This document shows, in pieces, positions 1-9,060 of a stretch of DNA of 64,000 nt. The translations under genes were made by a program, and so were the position numbers. The first letter of the stretch is position 1. Each line of letters begins with the position of its first letter. Under the pieces are notes generated by a model, which saw only the letters and a program-made list of their open reading frames with translations, was not told where the DNA came from and searched no databases. This DNA is from CAIYTF01 sp963664845. Lineage in GTDB: Bacteria > Bacteroidota > Ignavibacteria > Ignavibacteriales > Ignavibacteriaceae. The stretch spans positions 1,674,001 through 1,738,000 of the forward strand of contig OY761615.1 in assembly GCA_963664845.1 (NCBI GenBank), read 5' to 3'.

Positions 1-822
1 TATCGTATCGGCGTCTCTGCCGTAGTTTCCGCTGTAAATAATCCCGCGTTTAAAATCCCCATTTGTTAATTTCAGTATTGCCAATGCCGCCGGAATGGCT
101 TCGGGCGAAACCGATTTATATTCCGTCCACAATGCATCGTGCAGAGGTTTCCAGGCTTCTTCAAATGTTGGATTGTCCTGAATAACTTTCTCCGCCTTCA
201 AAAAGGCAAACCGCATCCAGGAATCTGCCGGCGTTGCATCAATTGCTGTATTGAATATTTCATCAATCGAAGCACCCGCCATTGCCACGGCTATGCTTGC
301 AGCAACAGCCTGCGCACCCCAAAGGCCGTCACGCGAATGGCTGATACGAGATTCAATGTCTGCCAAATGTTTCGCACGTTCCGGGTCACCCGCACAGGCA
401 ATACCAATTGGCGTTACACGCATGGCAGCGCCATCACTCATATAGTGTGAATTATAGATACCAGAAAGTGGCGGTAAAATGCCACGGCGGATATTTGCAG
501 CAGCTTCACGTTCACTGGCGCCGCCGCGTTTCAATTCAGATAGCGGTACCACGTGGGCATTCCATGCGGCAAGAACATCGGCATCAGTCAGATTACCCTT
601 TGCTTTGATAAGCGTTTGAGCGGTCATCAAAGCAAATTCGGTGTCGTCCGTACCGGGGGCGGGTTTATCGGTAAAATCAGTTGTAACACCATATTGTAAA
701 TGGTAATCCGGGGAGCGCGCGATATCGCCGAATGAATCTCCTATTGCATGTCCTACCAGGCATGCACATGCGCGATCCTGCAATAACGTTTTATTTTGTA
801 TAAGTTCACTTCGTGAGAGCAT
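1..822 (-). CDS. ADP-ribosylglycohydrolase family protein (C-terminus cut by window edge)
   Basis: The reading frame starts at ATG 822 and stays open to base 1, so 274 residues are visible and the C-terminus lies outside. It carries both metal-binding signatures of the ADP-ribosylglycohydrolase (DraG/ARH) fold: TDDT at residues 58-61 and GRDADT at 268-273, which in this family hold the two Mg ions that activate water at an ADP-ribose or related N-/O-riboside bond. No signal peptide is seen, so a cytosolic enzyme is expected. It begins 13 nt after the stop of the preceding ARH gene and is the fourth ARH gene in a row behind an ABC sugar importer, which suggests a small-molecule riboside substrate rather than a modified protein. 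That substrate is inference. No clear Shine-Dalgarno is visible. Confidence 0.88.
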   Translation of the reverse strand, partial: MLSRSELIQNKTLLQDRACACLVGHAIGDSFGDIARSPDYHLQYGVTTDFTDKPAPGTDDTEFALMTAQTLIKAKGNLTDADVLAAWNAHVVPLSELKRGGASEREAAANIRRGILPPLSGIYNSHYMSDGAAMRVTPIGIACAGDPERAKHLADIESRISHSRDGLWGAQAVAASIAVAMAGASIDEIFNTAIDATPADSWMRFAFLKAEKVIQDNPTFEEAWKPLHDALWTEYKSVSPEAIPAALAILKLTNGDFKRGIIYSGNYGRDADTI

Positions 823-835
823 AATCTACTTTCAA

Positions 836-2179
836 TTATAATGTTTTATATTTTGCAATCGTTGCTGTTCTATGTGCAAGATCGCTAAGCAGCGAGTTAT
901 CGTAACCGGAAAGGCTGCTTCGTATCTTATTGTTAAGTGGTGCAATCCATTTTGCGGGGAGCTTTTTGGCGCCAAGCATTGTTCCCAACACGGATCCCAC
1001 CGTTGCACCGTTGCTGTCCGTATCCCAACCACCCATCACCACATTGCATATCCCCTTTTCAAAATCACCATTCGAGGAAAGCAGTGCTGCAATTGCAAGG
1101 GCGGCGTTATTAATTGTGTGAACCCAGTGGTATTTACCAAACTCATTATATAATATATCTACGGTATCATCCCATAATTGTTCACGCACCGGCAGCGAGA
1201 AAACAAAATTGACTGCATCCGCAAATTTTGACTGAGAAGGAATATATGTCAACGCTTCAGCCAATACGTCAGTCATGCGCTCATATTTAAATGCTGCCGC
1301 AATTGCGGCTGCGAAAAATATTTCGCCATAAATACCGTTACGGACATGGCTTAACCGGGCGTCCCGCCAGGCAAATTGAGCGGCAGCCGAAGGTTGCGCC
1401 GGTGATATCCAGCCCCACAGATCGGCACGGATTTGCGCCCCGATCCATTCACGATAAGGATTTCTCACCGTTGCCGTCTCAGGTGGCTGCAGACCATTAA
1501 GATGATTGACATAAGCAACTCTCTCGGCGGTAAAGGTAGAGAGCACAGGCAACATACTCATCCATTGTGCGATGACGTCCTGTGTGGTGAATCCTGTTCC
1601 AAATTGCTCCATAACCGATAAGTTGATCATCGGATAATTCATGTCATCATCTTCCGGCATACAGATAATATTTTCTTTTAAGCTTTCCCTGCCGCTGTGT
1701 CTGTTCCATGGGTATTTTTTTAGCAACTCTCCGGGTATCTCGTTTTCAGTTATATACGCAGAAAGTGGCCAGGTGTTGTTGGATGTGAGCAATTCCTTAA
1801 TTCCGGGGCGTGGTGTCTTTTCAACTGGTTTGCCAAGCAGGCAGCCGGCACTCCGCCCAAGCCAACCACCTAATATTCTATCTTCAACATATGCCGCAGT
1901 AAATGAAGGAACAGGGTCCTCCCCAAATGCTGATTGTTCAAGTATTCCATTCCAATCTGACGGCTCCCGTTGATTGTTGAGTGCACCTGATTGCAGCGCT
2001 TCGAGCTTTCCGTAAAAAGTTTCGGCCTCTTCCTTAAATTTTTGTGTGCTTTGATCCAGCGATTCAATTTTATTCCATTCATCGCGCAAAACGAGAACAT
2101 CGTGTCCTTCTTCTTCGCTCTGATTCAGTTCATGCTTAATGCGGTCAGGGATTCCCAACCAGGAAATTTTTGCTGTCAT
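836..2179 (-). CDS. ADP-ribosylglycohydrolase family protein with N-terminal extension
   Basis: This 447-residue protein is longer than its ARH neighbours. About 95 residues of polar, helix-prone sequence precede the ARH domain, whose start resembles the family's G-x-x-x-G-x-x-L-G opening around residues 104-116. The metal ligands are in place: EDDD at 176-179 and GGWDTDSNGATVG at 383-395, so it should be catalytically competent. It overlaps the upstream ARH gene by ATGA (2176-2179), which indicates translational coupling. The spacing between its motifs differs from that of the two simpler paralogues, and it belongs to the DraG-like branch whose second motif reads WDTD. No signal peptide is seen. 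The substrate is unknown. Its place in a transporter-ribokinase locus favours a ribosyl or ADP-ribosyl metabolite. Confidence 0.87.
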   Translation of the reverse strand: MTAKISWLGIPDRIKHELNQSEEEGHDVLVLRDEWNKIESLDQSTQKFKEEAETFYGKLEALQSGALNNQREPSDWNGILEQSAFGEDPVPSFTAAYVEDRILGGWLGRSAGCLLGKPVEKTPRPGIKELLTSNNTWPLSAYITENEIPGELLKKYPWNRHSGRESLKENIICMPEDDDMNYPMINLSVMEQFGTGFTTQDVIAQWMSMLPVLSTFTAERVAYVNHLNGLQPPETATVRNPYREWIGAQIRADLWGWISPAQPSAAAQFAWRDARLSHVRNGIYGEIFFAAAIAAAFKYERMTDVLAEALTYIPSQSKFADAVNFVFSLPVREQLWDDTVDILYNEFGKYHWVHTINNAALAIAALLSSNGDFEKGICNVVMGGWDTDSNGATVGSVLGTMLGAKKLPAKWIAPLNNKIRSSLSGYDNSLLSDLAHRTATIAKYKTL

Positions 2180-3222
2180 AATTTTTGATCTGCCTTGTTA
2201 GCCAATTGTTCAGTTAGACTGATAAAATTCTTTCCTGCCAGAGACGGGATACAGATTCCCTGCAATGAGGTTATAGCCTGTAACCATACGTCGCCGGCAA
2301 TAACAGTTTCATGTTGTGCGCCGGTTAAAGCACCAACCATCGCCGGAAGTGTTTCGCCACTTTTTGCAAAACAAGAGGCGGTCATGACTGCCGTCTCAAA
2401 ATTATTTCCGCATAGTTGTCCAATAACAAACGTGAGGGCAAGCGTTTCGGGAGCAACATTGCCATAACTGTATTCGCGGTTAACTATATTGTCATGCAGA
2501 AGCGGAATAAGGGAAAAAACTGATCCGCCCTGCTGAGAGATGGTAACTGCTTCGTTAACCACACGACGAACCCATGATGATTCCGGAAGATACCGGCAGG
2601 CATTTTTAATTGCTTCGGTAATGTTTTCGCCGGCGCAAACCAAACTGATTGCCACCGCCATTGCCTGGGCAGCCCACACGCCGTCTTCGCTGTTTGAAAC
2701 AGATGCATCGGTTTCAGCAAGAAAAGCTGCGCGTTCAGGCTGACCGGCACAATAAACTCCGATGGGCACTGCACGTGTCATTGCGCCGTCATCGAAATAA
2801 TGAGGATTCTCTTTGCCTGAACGCGGTGAGCTCATTCCATTTCTAATATTATGCAATGCTGCCTGAGTAGCTACACTTCCCCGCACGGGATCAGCCGATG
2901 CAGCAAGCTGTGCCCATGCGTCAAGCACTGCCTGTTTAAAGGATTCATCTTTACTATCTAAAAGAATTTCAGCGGTAAAGGCAGCCCATTCAGTTTTATC
3001 TGTGGGTGAAATATTAAAATGCTTTGCCGGGCGGTTTAGTGAGAACGGCATCGGTGTGACAATTACGTTGGTTGCTTCCGCCGAAGCATCAATCTCACGC
3101 CGCATTCTTCTTGTCCATGGCGGAAGGAGAAAGCTCCGGTGGAACATAGCAGTCCAACTCAAAGCATCACCTATTGCAAGACCGATCATGGCATTACGTG
3201 CACGTTGTCGTACATTGTTCAT
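2176..3222 (-). CDS. Degenerate ADP-ribosylglycohydrolase paralogue (probable pseudoenzyme)
   Basis: This 348-residue protein aligns in layout with the ARH paralogues on both sides (GLAIGDAL near residue 14, the DDGAMTRAVPIG region at 144-155, and similar helices), but the catalytic metal site is gone. The first motif, S/T-D-D-T in active members, reads TDKT at 74-77. The second, GRDTDT, reads AKSGET at 286-291. Known ARH enzymes need these aspartates for Mg binding, so hydrolysis is unlikely. The frame is intact and overlaps both neighbours by ATGA, so the gene is maintained and co-translated and is not a decaying pseudogene. A regulatory or heteromer-forming role, or simple substrate binding, is inference. 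No signal peptide is visible. Confidence 0.85.
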   Translation of the reverse strand: MNNVRQRARNAMIGLAIGDALSWTAMFHRSFLLPPWTRRMRREIDASAEATNVIVTPMPFSLNRPAKHFNISPTDKTEWAAFTAEILLDSKDESFKQAVLDAWAQLAASADPVRGSVATQAALHNIRNGMSSPRSGKENPHYFDDGAMTRAVPIGVYCAGQPERAAFLAETDASVSNSEDGVWAAQAMAVAISLVCAGENITEAIKNACRYLPESSWVRRVVNEAVTISQQGGSVFSLIPLLHDNIVNREYSYGNVAPETLALTFVIGQLCGNNFETAVMTASCFAKSGETLPAMVGALTGAQHETVIAGDVWLQAITSLQGICIPSLAGKNFISLTEQLANKADQKL

Positions 3223-4211
3223 TTGCTTTTACTCCATGATTGTGCGAGTTGAGCCAATTCATCTGCAACAGTAATAATATGCATACCTCTGACTGTTTTT
3301 ATACATTTGCCCGGGGAGATGGCTATTCGGTTAGTCCAATGTTCAGGAATTATCTGAATTCCCTGTAAAGCACCACAAACGGTACCCGCGATTGCTGCAA
3401 TTGTATCGGTGTCGCGGCCAATATTCACTGCGCCTGCAACTGCATCTTCAAATTTTCCGCGTGCAGACGCAATAATGCCGAATGCGAGTCCAACTGCTTC
3501 GGGGGCAACATCCGGCCAGAAATAATATGAGCATACAAGAGACTTGTGTAGCTGCGGCAACGAGCTCCACACATCGGTTGATGCAGCCCCAATAGCAGCA
3601 CCACGCCTTATTGCGGATGAAGTCCAGGAATTCTCAGGGACGACAGACATGGCCGCCTGAACGATCTTATCTAAATCGGCACCAGTCATCGCGACGGCAA
3701 CTGCAGCGGCTACTGCCTGACCCGCATATACGCCTTCACCTGAATTTGCAACTATGCCGTCTTCGTTTGCCAGGCGTGCTGCAAGTTGTGGATTGCCGGC
3801 ACAGCCAATGCCGTATGGTGCAACACGCATTGCCAGACCGTCACTCCAACTATGCAAATGCATTCCCGACGCGGGAGGCTGCAATCCCCGAGACAAATTC
3901 GTAATTGCAATGATCTCGCTGAAACCTGCTCCCTTATAGGAGTTCTCTGCATTCACAATATCTCTGCGATATGCATCGGCTACAATGTCAGCGGTTAAAA
4001 GTTCTTTATGTTCCAGCAACAGTTTGGAGCTGAACAATGCATACTCTGTATCATCACTCCCGCCTTGTTCTTCGGTCAGGAAATCAGTTACCCTTCCCCA
4101 GCGCTCTTTAATGTATTCAGGGGTTTTCCCTTCCGTCGGGCTGCCAAGAGCATCTCCGACTGCAAGCCCCATGAAGGCACCGCGTGCGCGGTCCTGCAGT
4201 GAAATTACCAT
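3219..4211 (-). CDS. ADP-ribosylglycohydrolase family protein
   Basis: This is a 330-residue ARH-fold enzyme with the most canonical motifs of the four paralogues: GDALGSP at residues 19-25, SDDT at 52-55 and GRDTDTIAAIAG at 265-276. These supply the aspartates that bind two Mg ions in DraG/ARH enzymes. The length is typical for a single-domain family member. It is the first of four ARH genes and starts 7 nt inside the end of the binding-protein gene, so it is probably co-translated with the ABC importer. The family hydrolyses ADP-ribosyl and related glycosidic bonds. A role on an imported riboside, feeding the ribokinase encoded upstream, is inference from context. It is cytosolic, with no signal peptide. 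Confidence 0.9.
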   Translation of the reverse strand: MVISLQDRARGAFMGLAVGDALGSPTEGKTPEYIKERWGRVTDFLTEEQGGSDDTEYALFSSKLLLEHKELLTADIVADAYRRDIVNAENSYKGAGFSEIIAITNLSRGLQPPASGMHLHSWSDGLAMRVAPYGIGCAGNPQLAARLANEDGIVANSGEGVYAGQAVAAAVAVAMTGADLDKIVQAAMSVVPENSWTSSAIRRGAAIGAASTDVWSSLPQLHKSLVCSYYFWPDVAPEAVGLAFGIIASARGKFEDAVAGAVNIGRDTDTIAAIAGTVCGALQGIQIIPEHWTNRIAISPGKCIKTVRGMHIITVADELAQLAQSWSKSK

Positions 4212-5524
4212 GCCTGGCCTCTTTTTTTGTAACGGGATAAAACGATATTGCTTTCGTGTTCGATACGCTGCGCTGCTTCAGAAACCGACATCCGGCCGGC
4301 AAACAGCTCCTGTAGGACAGGATTTGCCACTCGGCTTTTCCATTCGACATAACCGGGCGCTCCCAACCAGGGTCCAACGCCAAGTGTTGCCACGGAAGAG
4401 CAGGTTATGTCCCAGCCGCCGGTCGTGTCACAAAACTCAGGCATAGCCAGGCAGGATTTTCGCGCCGGGATCATCCAGTCGTTCAATGCCAGGCGCGCCG
4501 TGTTTTTGGAATTTAACATGAAATCGATAAACATCATTGCTTCTTTTGCCCGGGTTGATTTTTTTGGCACACTCAGTGTTTGCGTGCTTGCACCATACGT
4601 TTGCGTTTTAGCTTTCAGTGGCGGCATTACCCCCCACCGGAAGCCTTTGGGTGAACTCTCTACCACCTGCTGACGACCCCATGCACCAATTCCAATAAGC
4701 ATGGCAAATTTCCCGCTGAAGAATGAAGGGATCATACCTGCACCGGTTTCGCCTATACCTGATGGGGTGGCTGATTTGTCTTTATAGAGCATGTCAACGA
4801 TGGTTTGCAACAGTTTTTTCTCTTCATCGTTAACCTTGACAACAAATTCATTGTTTTCCTTTTTGAAATAGGATCCGCCAAAGCTGATTGATGTGTTCAT
4901 GATAATGTTTGCAGAATTACGCAAACCAAACCCGGCTCCATATTGATCGGTAACGCCATCACCATTGTTGTCCTTTGTCAGTTTGCGGGCTGCTTCCTGC
5001 AAATCATCCCATGTCCAGGGATGTTCAATTGTTGGGGGGACAATACCTTCCTTTTCAAAAAGCGTTTTATTGTATAAAACAACGAGAGATTCAACAAGAA
5101 AGGGAATGCCGCATACTTCACCATTGGGGCGGGTCACAGTTGACCACGCCACATCAAGAATGTCTTTATGCATTTCCGGCGAAATATATGGGGCCAGATC
5201 AGTAAGATACCCGCGCATTGCATAGTCAATTATTACTGATGATTCATAATGGAAAATATCCGGGACATCGCCCGTTTCAAATGTTGTTACCAGATAATCG
5301 TGAGCGGAGTTCCACGTCCCCTGTATATATTCAACCGGAATATCCGGATGCGCAGTATTCCATTCATTAACAATTGACCGGTTTGTTGCTATTGATTGTT
5401 CCTGCCACGCGAGGCTGACAAACCGCAACGGACGATTCTGTGGAGTCGTTTTTGTCCGGGTGAACCAAAAGAGCACTACAAAGCCAATTAAGAGCAATAG
5501 TATTGCGAGTATTTTAATCTTCAT
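4205..5524 (-). CDS. ABC transporter sugar-binding protein (family 1, membrane-anchored)
   Basis: This is a 439-residue extracytoplasmic solute-binding protein of the MalE/UgpB type (cluster B/family 1). The chosen ATG at 5524 follows the MalG stop as TAATG. An in-frame start 14 codons upstream would run into malG and adds a charged tail before the hydrophobic segment, so it is rejected. The N-terminus has one strongly hydrophobic segment (about residues 4-21) but no cysteine there, so this is not a lipoprotein; a non-cleaved membrane anchor is more likely. Family hallmarks include the DVPDIFHYES stretch after the first lobe and the SGKFAMLIGIGAWG region. It should hand a sugar or riboside to the MalF/MalG permeases encoded just upstream. 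The ligand cannot be read from sequence. Confidence 0.9.
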   Translation of the reverse strand: MKIKILAILLLLIGFVVLFWFTRTKTTPQNRPLRFVSLAWQEQSIATNRSIVNEWNTAHPDIPVEYIQGTWNSAHDYLVTTFETGDVPDIFHYESSVIIDYAMRGYLTDLAPYISPEMHKDILDVAWSTVTRPNGEVCGIPFLVESLVVLYNKTLFEKEGIVPPTIEHPWTWDDLQEAARKLTKDNNGDGVTDQYGAGFGLRNSANIIMNTSISFGGSYFKKENNEFVVKVNDEEKKLLQTIVDMLYKDKSATPSGIGETGAGMIPSFFSGKFAMLIGIGAWGRQQVVESSPKGFRWGVMPPLKAKTQTYGASTQTLSVPKKSTRAKEAMMFIDFMLNSKNTARLALNDWMIPARKSCLAMPEFCDTTGGWDITCSSVATLGVGPWLGAPGYVEWKSRVANPVLQELFAGRMSVSEAAQRIEHESNIVLSRYKKRGQAW

Positions 5525-6360
5525 TATCCTTTCATCGCTCCTGAAACCATTCCTGTAGTAAGCCATTTACGCATGACAATAAACATAATAACTGACGGCA
5601 AGGTAGCTATAACACTGGCCGCAGCGAGGGGACCCGTCCGAGCCTGTCCGTCCATTCCGGTATATCGCGCCAGTTCAACCTGCAGGGTTGCCAAAGTTGG
5701 ACTCTTCATCAATACGAGAGCAAAGAAAAATTCATTCCATGCGGAAATAAAAGCGAACAACGCCGATGCGCCAATTGCGGGAAGCAGCAGGGGCATTAAT
5801 ACTTTAAAGATCACCTGACCTCTGGTGGCACCGTCAAGCAATGCTGCTTCTTCCAACTCCATGGGAATACTCTTCACATAACCGTGCATGATCCATAAAA
5901 CAAAAGGCAATGACCACACCACATAAACCAGTGTCAATCCGGTGAGCGAATCGGTCAATCCTGCATACCTCAACATCACATAGAGCGGAATCATAACAAG
6001 AATAACCGGGAAAATCTGGGAGACAAGGATCCATCCGAGGATGACATTATTTATCATGGATTTATAACGGACCATAGCATACGCTGATGGAACCGCTATC
6101 AAAACAACAAGAATGGTTGAGGCAACCCCGACAATAAAACTGTTCCACATACTCCGGAATATTTGCTGCCCTTTGATAACTGACAGATAGTGATCGAAAG
6201 AAATGTGCTGCGGAAAGATGGTCGGCAGTCCGGAATTAATTTCCTGTGTTGATTTCAGCGAACTGGCCACAACCCAAACAAAAGGGAACAATAAAAATAT
6301 TATGAACAGGATGATCAGTCCGTGTATGACAGTTTTCGAGAACGTACTCATGTTATTCAT
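5524..6360 (-). CDS. ABC sugar transporter permease, MalG type
   Basis: This 278-residue inner-membrane permease of the carbohydrate ABC family has about six hydrophobic segments. The cytoplasmic EAA coupling loop appears as EAALLDGATRGQVIFKVLMP and binds the ATPase. The length is normal for MalG-type subunits. It overlaps the MalF-type gene by ATGA (6357-6360) and its stop shares one base with the binding-protein start, so the three genes form a tight operon. The N-terminal segment followed by the SLKSTQEI stretch is typical of this family. No ATP-binding subunit is encoded in the window, so a shared MsmK/UgpC-like ATPase must come from elsewhere. The substrate is unknown, though the adjacent ARH genes and ribokinase point to ribosides. 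Confidence 0.93.
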   Translation of the reverse strand: MNNMSTFSKTVIHGLIILFIIFLLFPFVWVVASSLKSTQEINSGLPTIFPQHISFDHYLSVIKGQQIFRSMWNSFIVGVASTILVVLIAVPSAYAMVRYKSMINNVILGWILVSQIFPVILVMIPLYVMLRYAGLTDSLTGLTLVYVVWSLPFVLWIMHGYVKSIPMELEEAALLDGATRGQVIFKVLMPLLLPAIGASALFAFISAWNEFFFALVLMKSPTLATLQVELARYTGMDGQARTGPLAAASVIATLPSVIMFIVMRKWLTTGMVSGAMKG

Positions 6361-7262
6361 GATTCATTCCTTTCACGGAACTGTACGCGGATGTACATAA
6401 AGAGCATCAGCGATAGAATGATCACCATGACATTTCCAATTGCCGCCGCATAACCGATATAGCCATACCTGAAGCCCTCTTCATATGCAGCAAGCATGGG
6501 CAGCCTGGTCATCCCGCCGGGGCCACCCTGCGTAAGCACCCATATGATGCCAAACGTATTGAAATTCCACATAAACGTGAGAGAGATTATCGCAGCCAGC
6601 ACCGGTTTCAAATTGGGAATGGTTATATGCCAGAACTGATCCCATATCCCCGCACCGTCAATTTTGCTTGCTTCATAGAGATCATTTGAAATGGTCTGCA
6701 GACCAGCCAAAAGAAATATGGCTGATTTGGATATCTCGCCCCAAACGCCGGCTACAATAACTGCGGGAATTACGTATTCAAAACTGGAGAGCCAGTTTAT
6801 AGGTGCATGAATAAGTCCGGCATTGGTAAGCAATATGTTTATCGCACCGGTATTTGGTTCATACATCTGACGCCATAAAATGCCGCGGATGATGGGAGGT
6901 GTAGCCCACGGGATCAATATGAGTATGGTGTAGAACGATGCAAACCGGATTTTTGAATTGAGGAGTAGTGCAAGCACCAAACCCAGGATCACCTGTAATG
7001 CAGTAACAACAAAAGTCCAAACCATACCAATGCGGAATGAACTCCAGAAATATTCATCTTTGAACAACTGAACATAGTTATCAAATCCATTGAACGAAAT
7101 CGGATCACCCAGGCGATAGTCCGTAAAGCCAAGATAGATTCCGCGCAATAACGGTGCCAGTGACAGAACCGTCACTAACAGAATTACCGGAAACAGGAGT
7201 TGTATCTGCCCTAATTCCTTTTTGGAATAGAGCGAATATTTTTTCTTTTTAATTGCTTTCAC
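6357..7262 (-). CDS. ABC sugar transporter permease, MalF type
   Basis: This 301-residue membrane protein has a short basic N-terminus followed by about six transmembrane segments and the EAA loop EASKIDGAGIWDQFWHITIP, as in MalF/UgpA-type permeases. The start is GTG at 7262, with no nearby in-frame ATG ahead of the first membrane helix and no strong Shine-Dalgarno. It is the first gene of the permease-binding protein-ARH series and is separated by 85 nt from the NHL/esterase gene upstream, so it may be read from an upstream promoter or a local one. It pairs with the MalG-type subunit to form the channel. It lacks the large periplasmic P2 insertion of enteric MalF, as most bacterial relatives do. 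Confidence 0.92.
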   Translation of the reverse strand: MKAIKKKKYSLYSKKELGQIQLLFPVILLVTVLSLAPLLRGIYLGFTDYRLGDPISFNGFDNYVQLFKDEYFWSSFRIGMVWTFVVTALQVILGLVLALLLNSKIRFASFYTILILIPWATPPIIRGILWRQMYEPNTGAINILLTNAGLIHAPINWLSSFEYVIPAVIVAGVWGEISKSAIFLLAGLQTISNDLYEASKIDGAGIWDQFWHITIPNLKPVLAAIISLTFMWNFNTFGIIWVLTQGGPGGMTRLPMLAAYEEGFRYGYIGYAAAIGNVMVIILSLMLFMYIRVQFRERNES

Positions 7263-7347
7263 CGATTTATAATAAACACATTTGAACTATGATGGATTAT
7301 GAATTAACAATCTTCTTTTTGTCTTGGCACGTTTTTGCCTGACCGCA

Positions 7348-9033
7348 TTATTTCTGTTTTTTATTTGTCAGGAGCCAATCATATATAGCCGGATTATCAT
7401 AAGTCCTTGTCCAGCAATCATGATACAAATCAGGGTACGTAGTGAATTTAGGATTTCCGCCACAGCGGATAAGCGTATTGATAACGCTCTGCGCATTGGA
7501 CAATGGAATGATATCATCTTTTTCCCCGTGGAATGCCCACATGGGAATGTCTTTAATTTTGCACAAGTCCCATCCGGTCTCAATGCGAAAAGCTGCCGGT
7601 ATAAGCGCCGCAAAACGGTTAGGGTAGCGAATAGCCATATCCAGTGTCCCGATGGCCCCCATACTGAGTCCGGTTAAATAGATCCGGGTTGTATCAATTG
7701 GATATCGTGTAATAAGGCTGTCAATTAATGCATTAACCTTTGCCTGAACACCGTCATCATAATACCATTCGGTGGTTGCCGGGCATTGCGGAGAAACGAC
7801 TATGAAAGGAAATGTATTTTTCCCATCCAGAATTTTCGGAAGTCCTTCATGTTTCACTTTCCAAAGATCAGTCCCGCCATCACCAATGCCATGCAGTGTA
7901 ATTATCAATGGATATTTCCCGTCGATCACCGCAGAGGTTACACGCGGCATAAAAAACAAATAGTTCAGCGTGGATGGATCATAAATCTCCTGCTGAATTA
8001 TGGGATCACTGCCAAAATCAGCCTGGCCAAAAACATAATCAGCATAGGCACCATTTGGCAAATCGGCAGCATGATTGAACACCATGATTCGGTTATTCGA
8101 TTCATCAACAAGGTATAGTCTGCCGGCTGCATCACCGGACACACCACGCAGGTTGCTCACTCCATTGCGTGAATAGCTTTTCAAACCGGTGGTGAAATCG
8201 GGTTGGCCCAGAACACCATCTGCCGGGGCGCCAATTGCTTTAACAGACGCCGAGTCAAAACGTAAAACCCGGTTATTATCATCTTCACATACCCAGAGGT
8301 GATCGGCGGCATCAACATAAACGCCCATTGGCCGGTTTAGTTTAACAGCGGAAAGGCCGCTGGTTCCTGTAGTAAAATTTGGTTGCCCCAATACGCCATC
8401 GGCACTTGCCCCATTAGCCAGTGATGATACCTTACTGAAGCGCAGCACTCTGTGATTCAGTCTGTCAGTCACCCAGAGTGTTCCTCCTGCAGAAACAAAA
8501 ACTCCAACAGGTCCATACATTCTGCTCGCGGAAGTTCCACTGCCGCTTGAAGTGAAGCCAAGCTGGCCCAAAACAGCATCAGCCGAAGCGCCTGACGGTT
8601 TGGAAGATGCATTGTCAAATCTTAAAACTCTGTTGTTAAGGTAATCGCTAACCCAAAGGCTTCCTGTTGCATCCACAAATGCCCTCAGCGGGTCGTTAAA
8701 TTTGGAGGCCGACAAACCGGTGCTAACCGTGTTAAAATCCGGTTGACCGAACACTGCTTCCGCAGATGATCCGTTGACCATTTTATCTGATGAACTCCAG
8801 CGCAACACCCGGTTATTATAGCGGTCAACAACGAACAATTTACCTGTAGTGGGATCGACCGCCACACCGGACGGCGAATTAAAGGACGCTGCATTTGTCC
8901 CGGACAAGTTAGAAGTGAATGATGATTGACCCAAGACTCCGGTTGCAGGCATATTATTAAACAGTGGAGTCTGAGCATTGATTGATACGAAGAGCACCAA
9001 AGCAGAAAAACAGATTTTTAAACGCAAGATCAT
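7348..9033 (-). CDS. NHL-type beta-propeller fused to alpha/beta-hydrolase (probable chimera)
   Basis: This is a secreted 561-residue protein. Residues 1-21 form a signal peptide. About 22-340 are NHL-like repeats with recurring V-A-V-D/N-N-R-V-L-R-F signatures like those of the 9719-12610 protein. From about residue 350 the sequence changes abruptly to an alpha/beta-hydrolase with a nucleophile elbow (GLSMGA), an acid in GEKDDIIP and a histidine in YHDCW, as in PHB-depolymerase or feruloyl-esterase-like secreted esterases. The switch follows the motif I-I-Q-Q (nt 7991-7995). The last NHL segment and the T9SS sorting domain that should complete the propeller are found instead in the next gene upstream, behind a different signal peptide. 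I infer a reciprocal exchange. Whether the fusion is functional is unknown. Confidence 0.8.
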   Translation of the reverse strand: MILRLKICFSALVLFVSINAQTPLFNNMPATGVLGQSSFTSNLSGTNAASFNSPSGVAVDPTTGKLFVVDRYNNRVLRWSSSDKMVNGSSAEAVFGQPDFNTVSTGLSASKFNDPLRAFVDATGSLWVSDYLNNRVLRFDNASSKPSGASADAVLGQLGFTSSGSGTSASRMYGPVGVFVSAGGTLWVTDRLNHRVLRFSKVSSLANGASADGVLGQPNFTTGTSGLSAVKLNRPMGVYVDAADHLWVCEDDNNRVLRFDSASVKAIGAPADGVLGQPDFTTGLKSYSRNGVSNLRGVSGDAAGRLYLVDESNNRIMVFNHAADLPNGAYADYVFGQADFGSDPIIQQEIYDPSTLNYLFFMPRVTSAVIDGKYPLIITLHGIGDGGTDLWKVKHEGLPKILDGKNTFPFIVVSPQCPATTEWYYDDGVQAKVNALIDSLITRYPIDTTRIYLTGLSMGAIGTLDMAIRYPNRFAALIPAAFRIETGWDLCKIKDIPMWAFHGEKDDIIPLSNAQSVINTLIRCGGNPKFTTYPDLYHDCWTRTYDNPAIYDWLLTNKKQK

Positions 9034-9060
9034 AACAATATATTTCTTATCATTTTAAGA

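Noticed and set aside
139..450. Plus-strand open frame of 103 codons
   Set aside because: It lies antisense to the partial ARH gene, which has both metal motifs, so it is a shadow frame.
3985..4446. Plus-strand open frame of 153 codons opposite an ARH gene and the binding-protein gene
   Set aside because: It is antisense to two well-supported genes and its translation shows no family features.
5525..5566. Longer N-terminus for the ABC binding protein
   Set aside because: The extension lies inside the malG gene and precedes an otherwise normal hydrophobic N-terminus; the TAATG junction at 5524 fits better.
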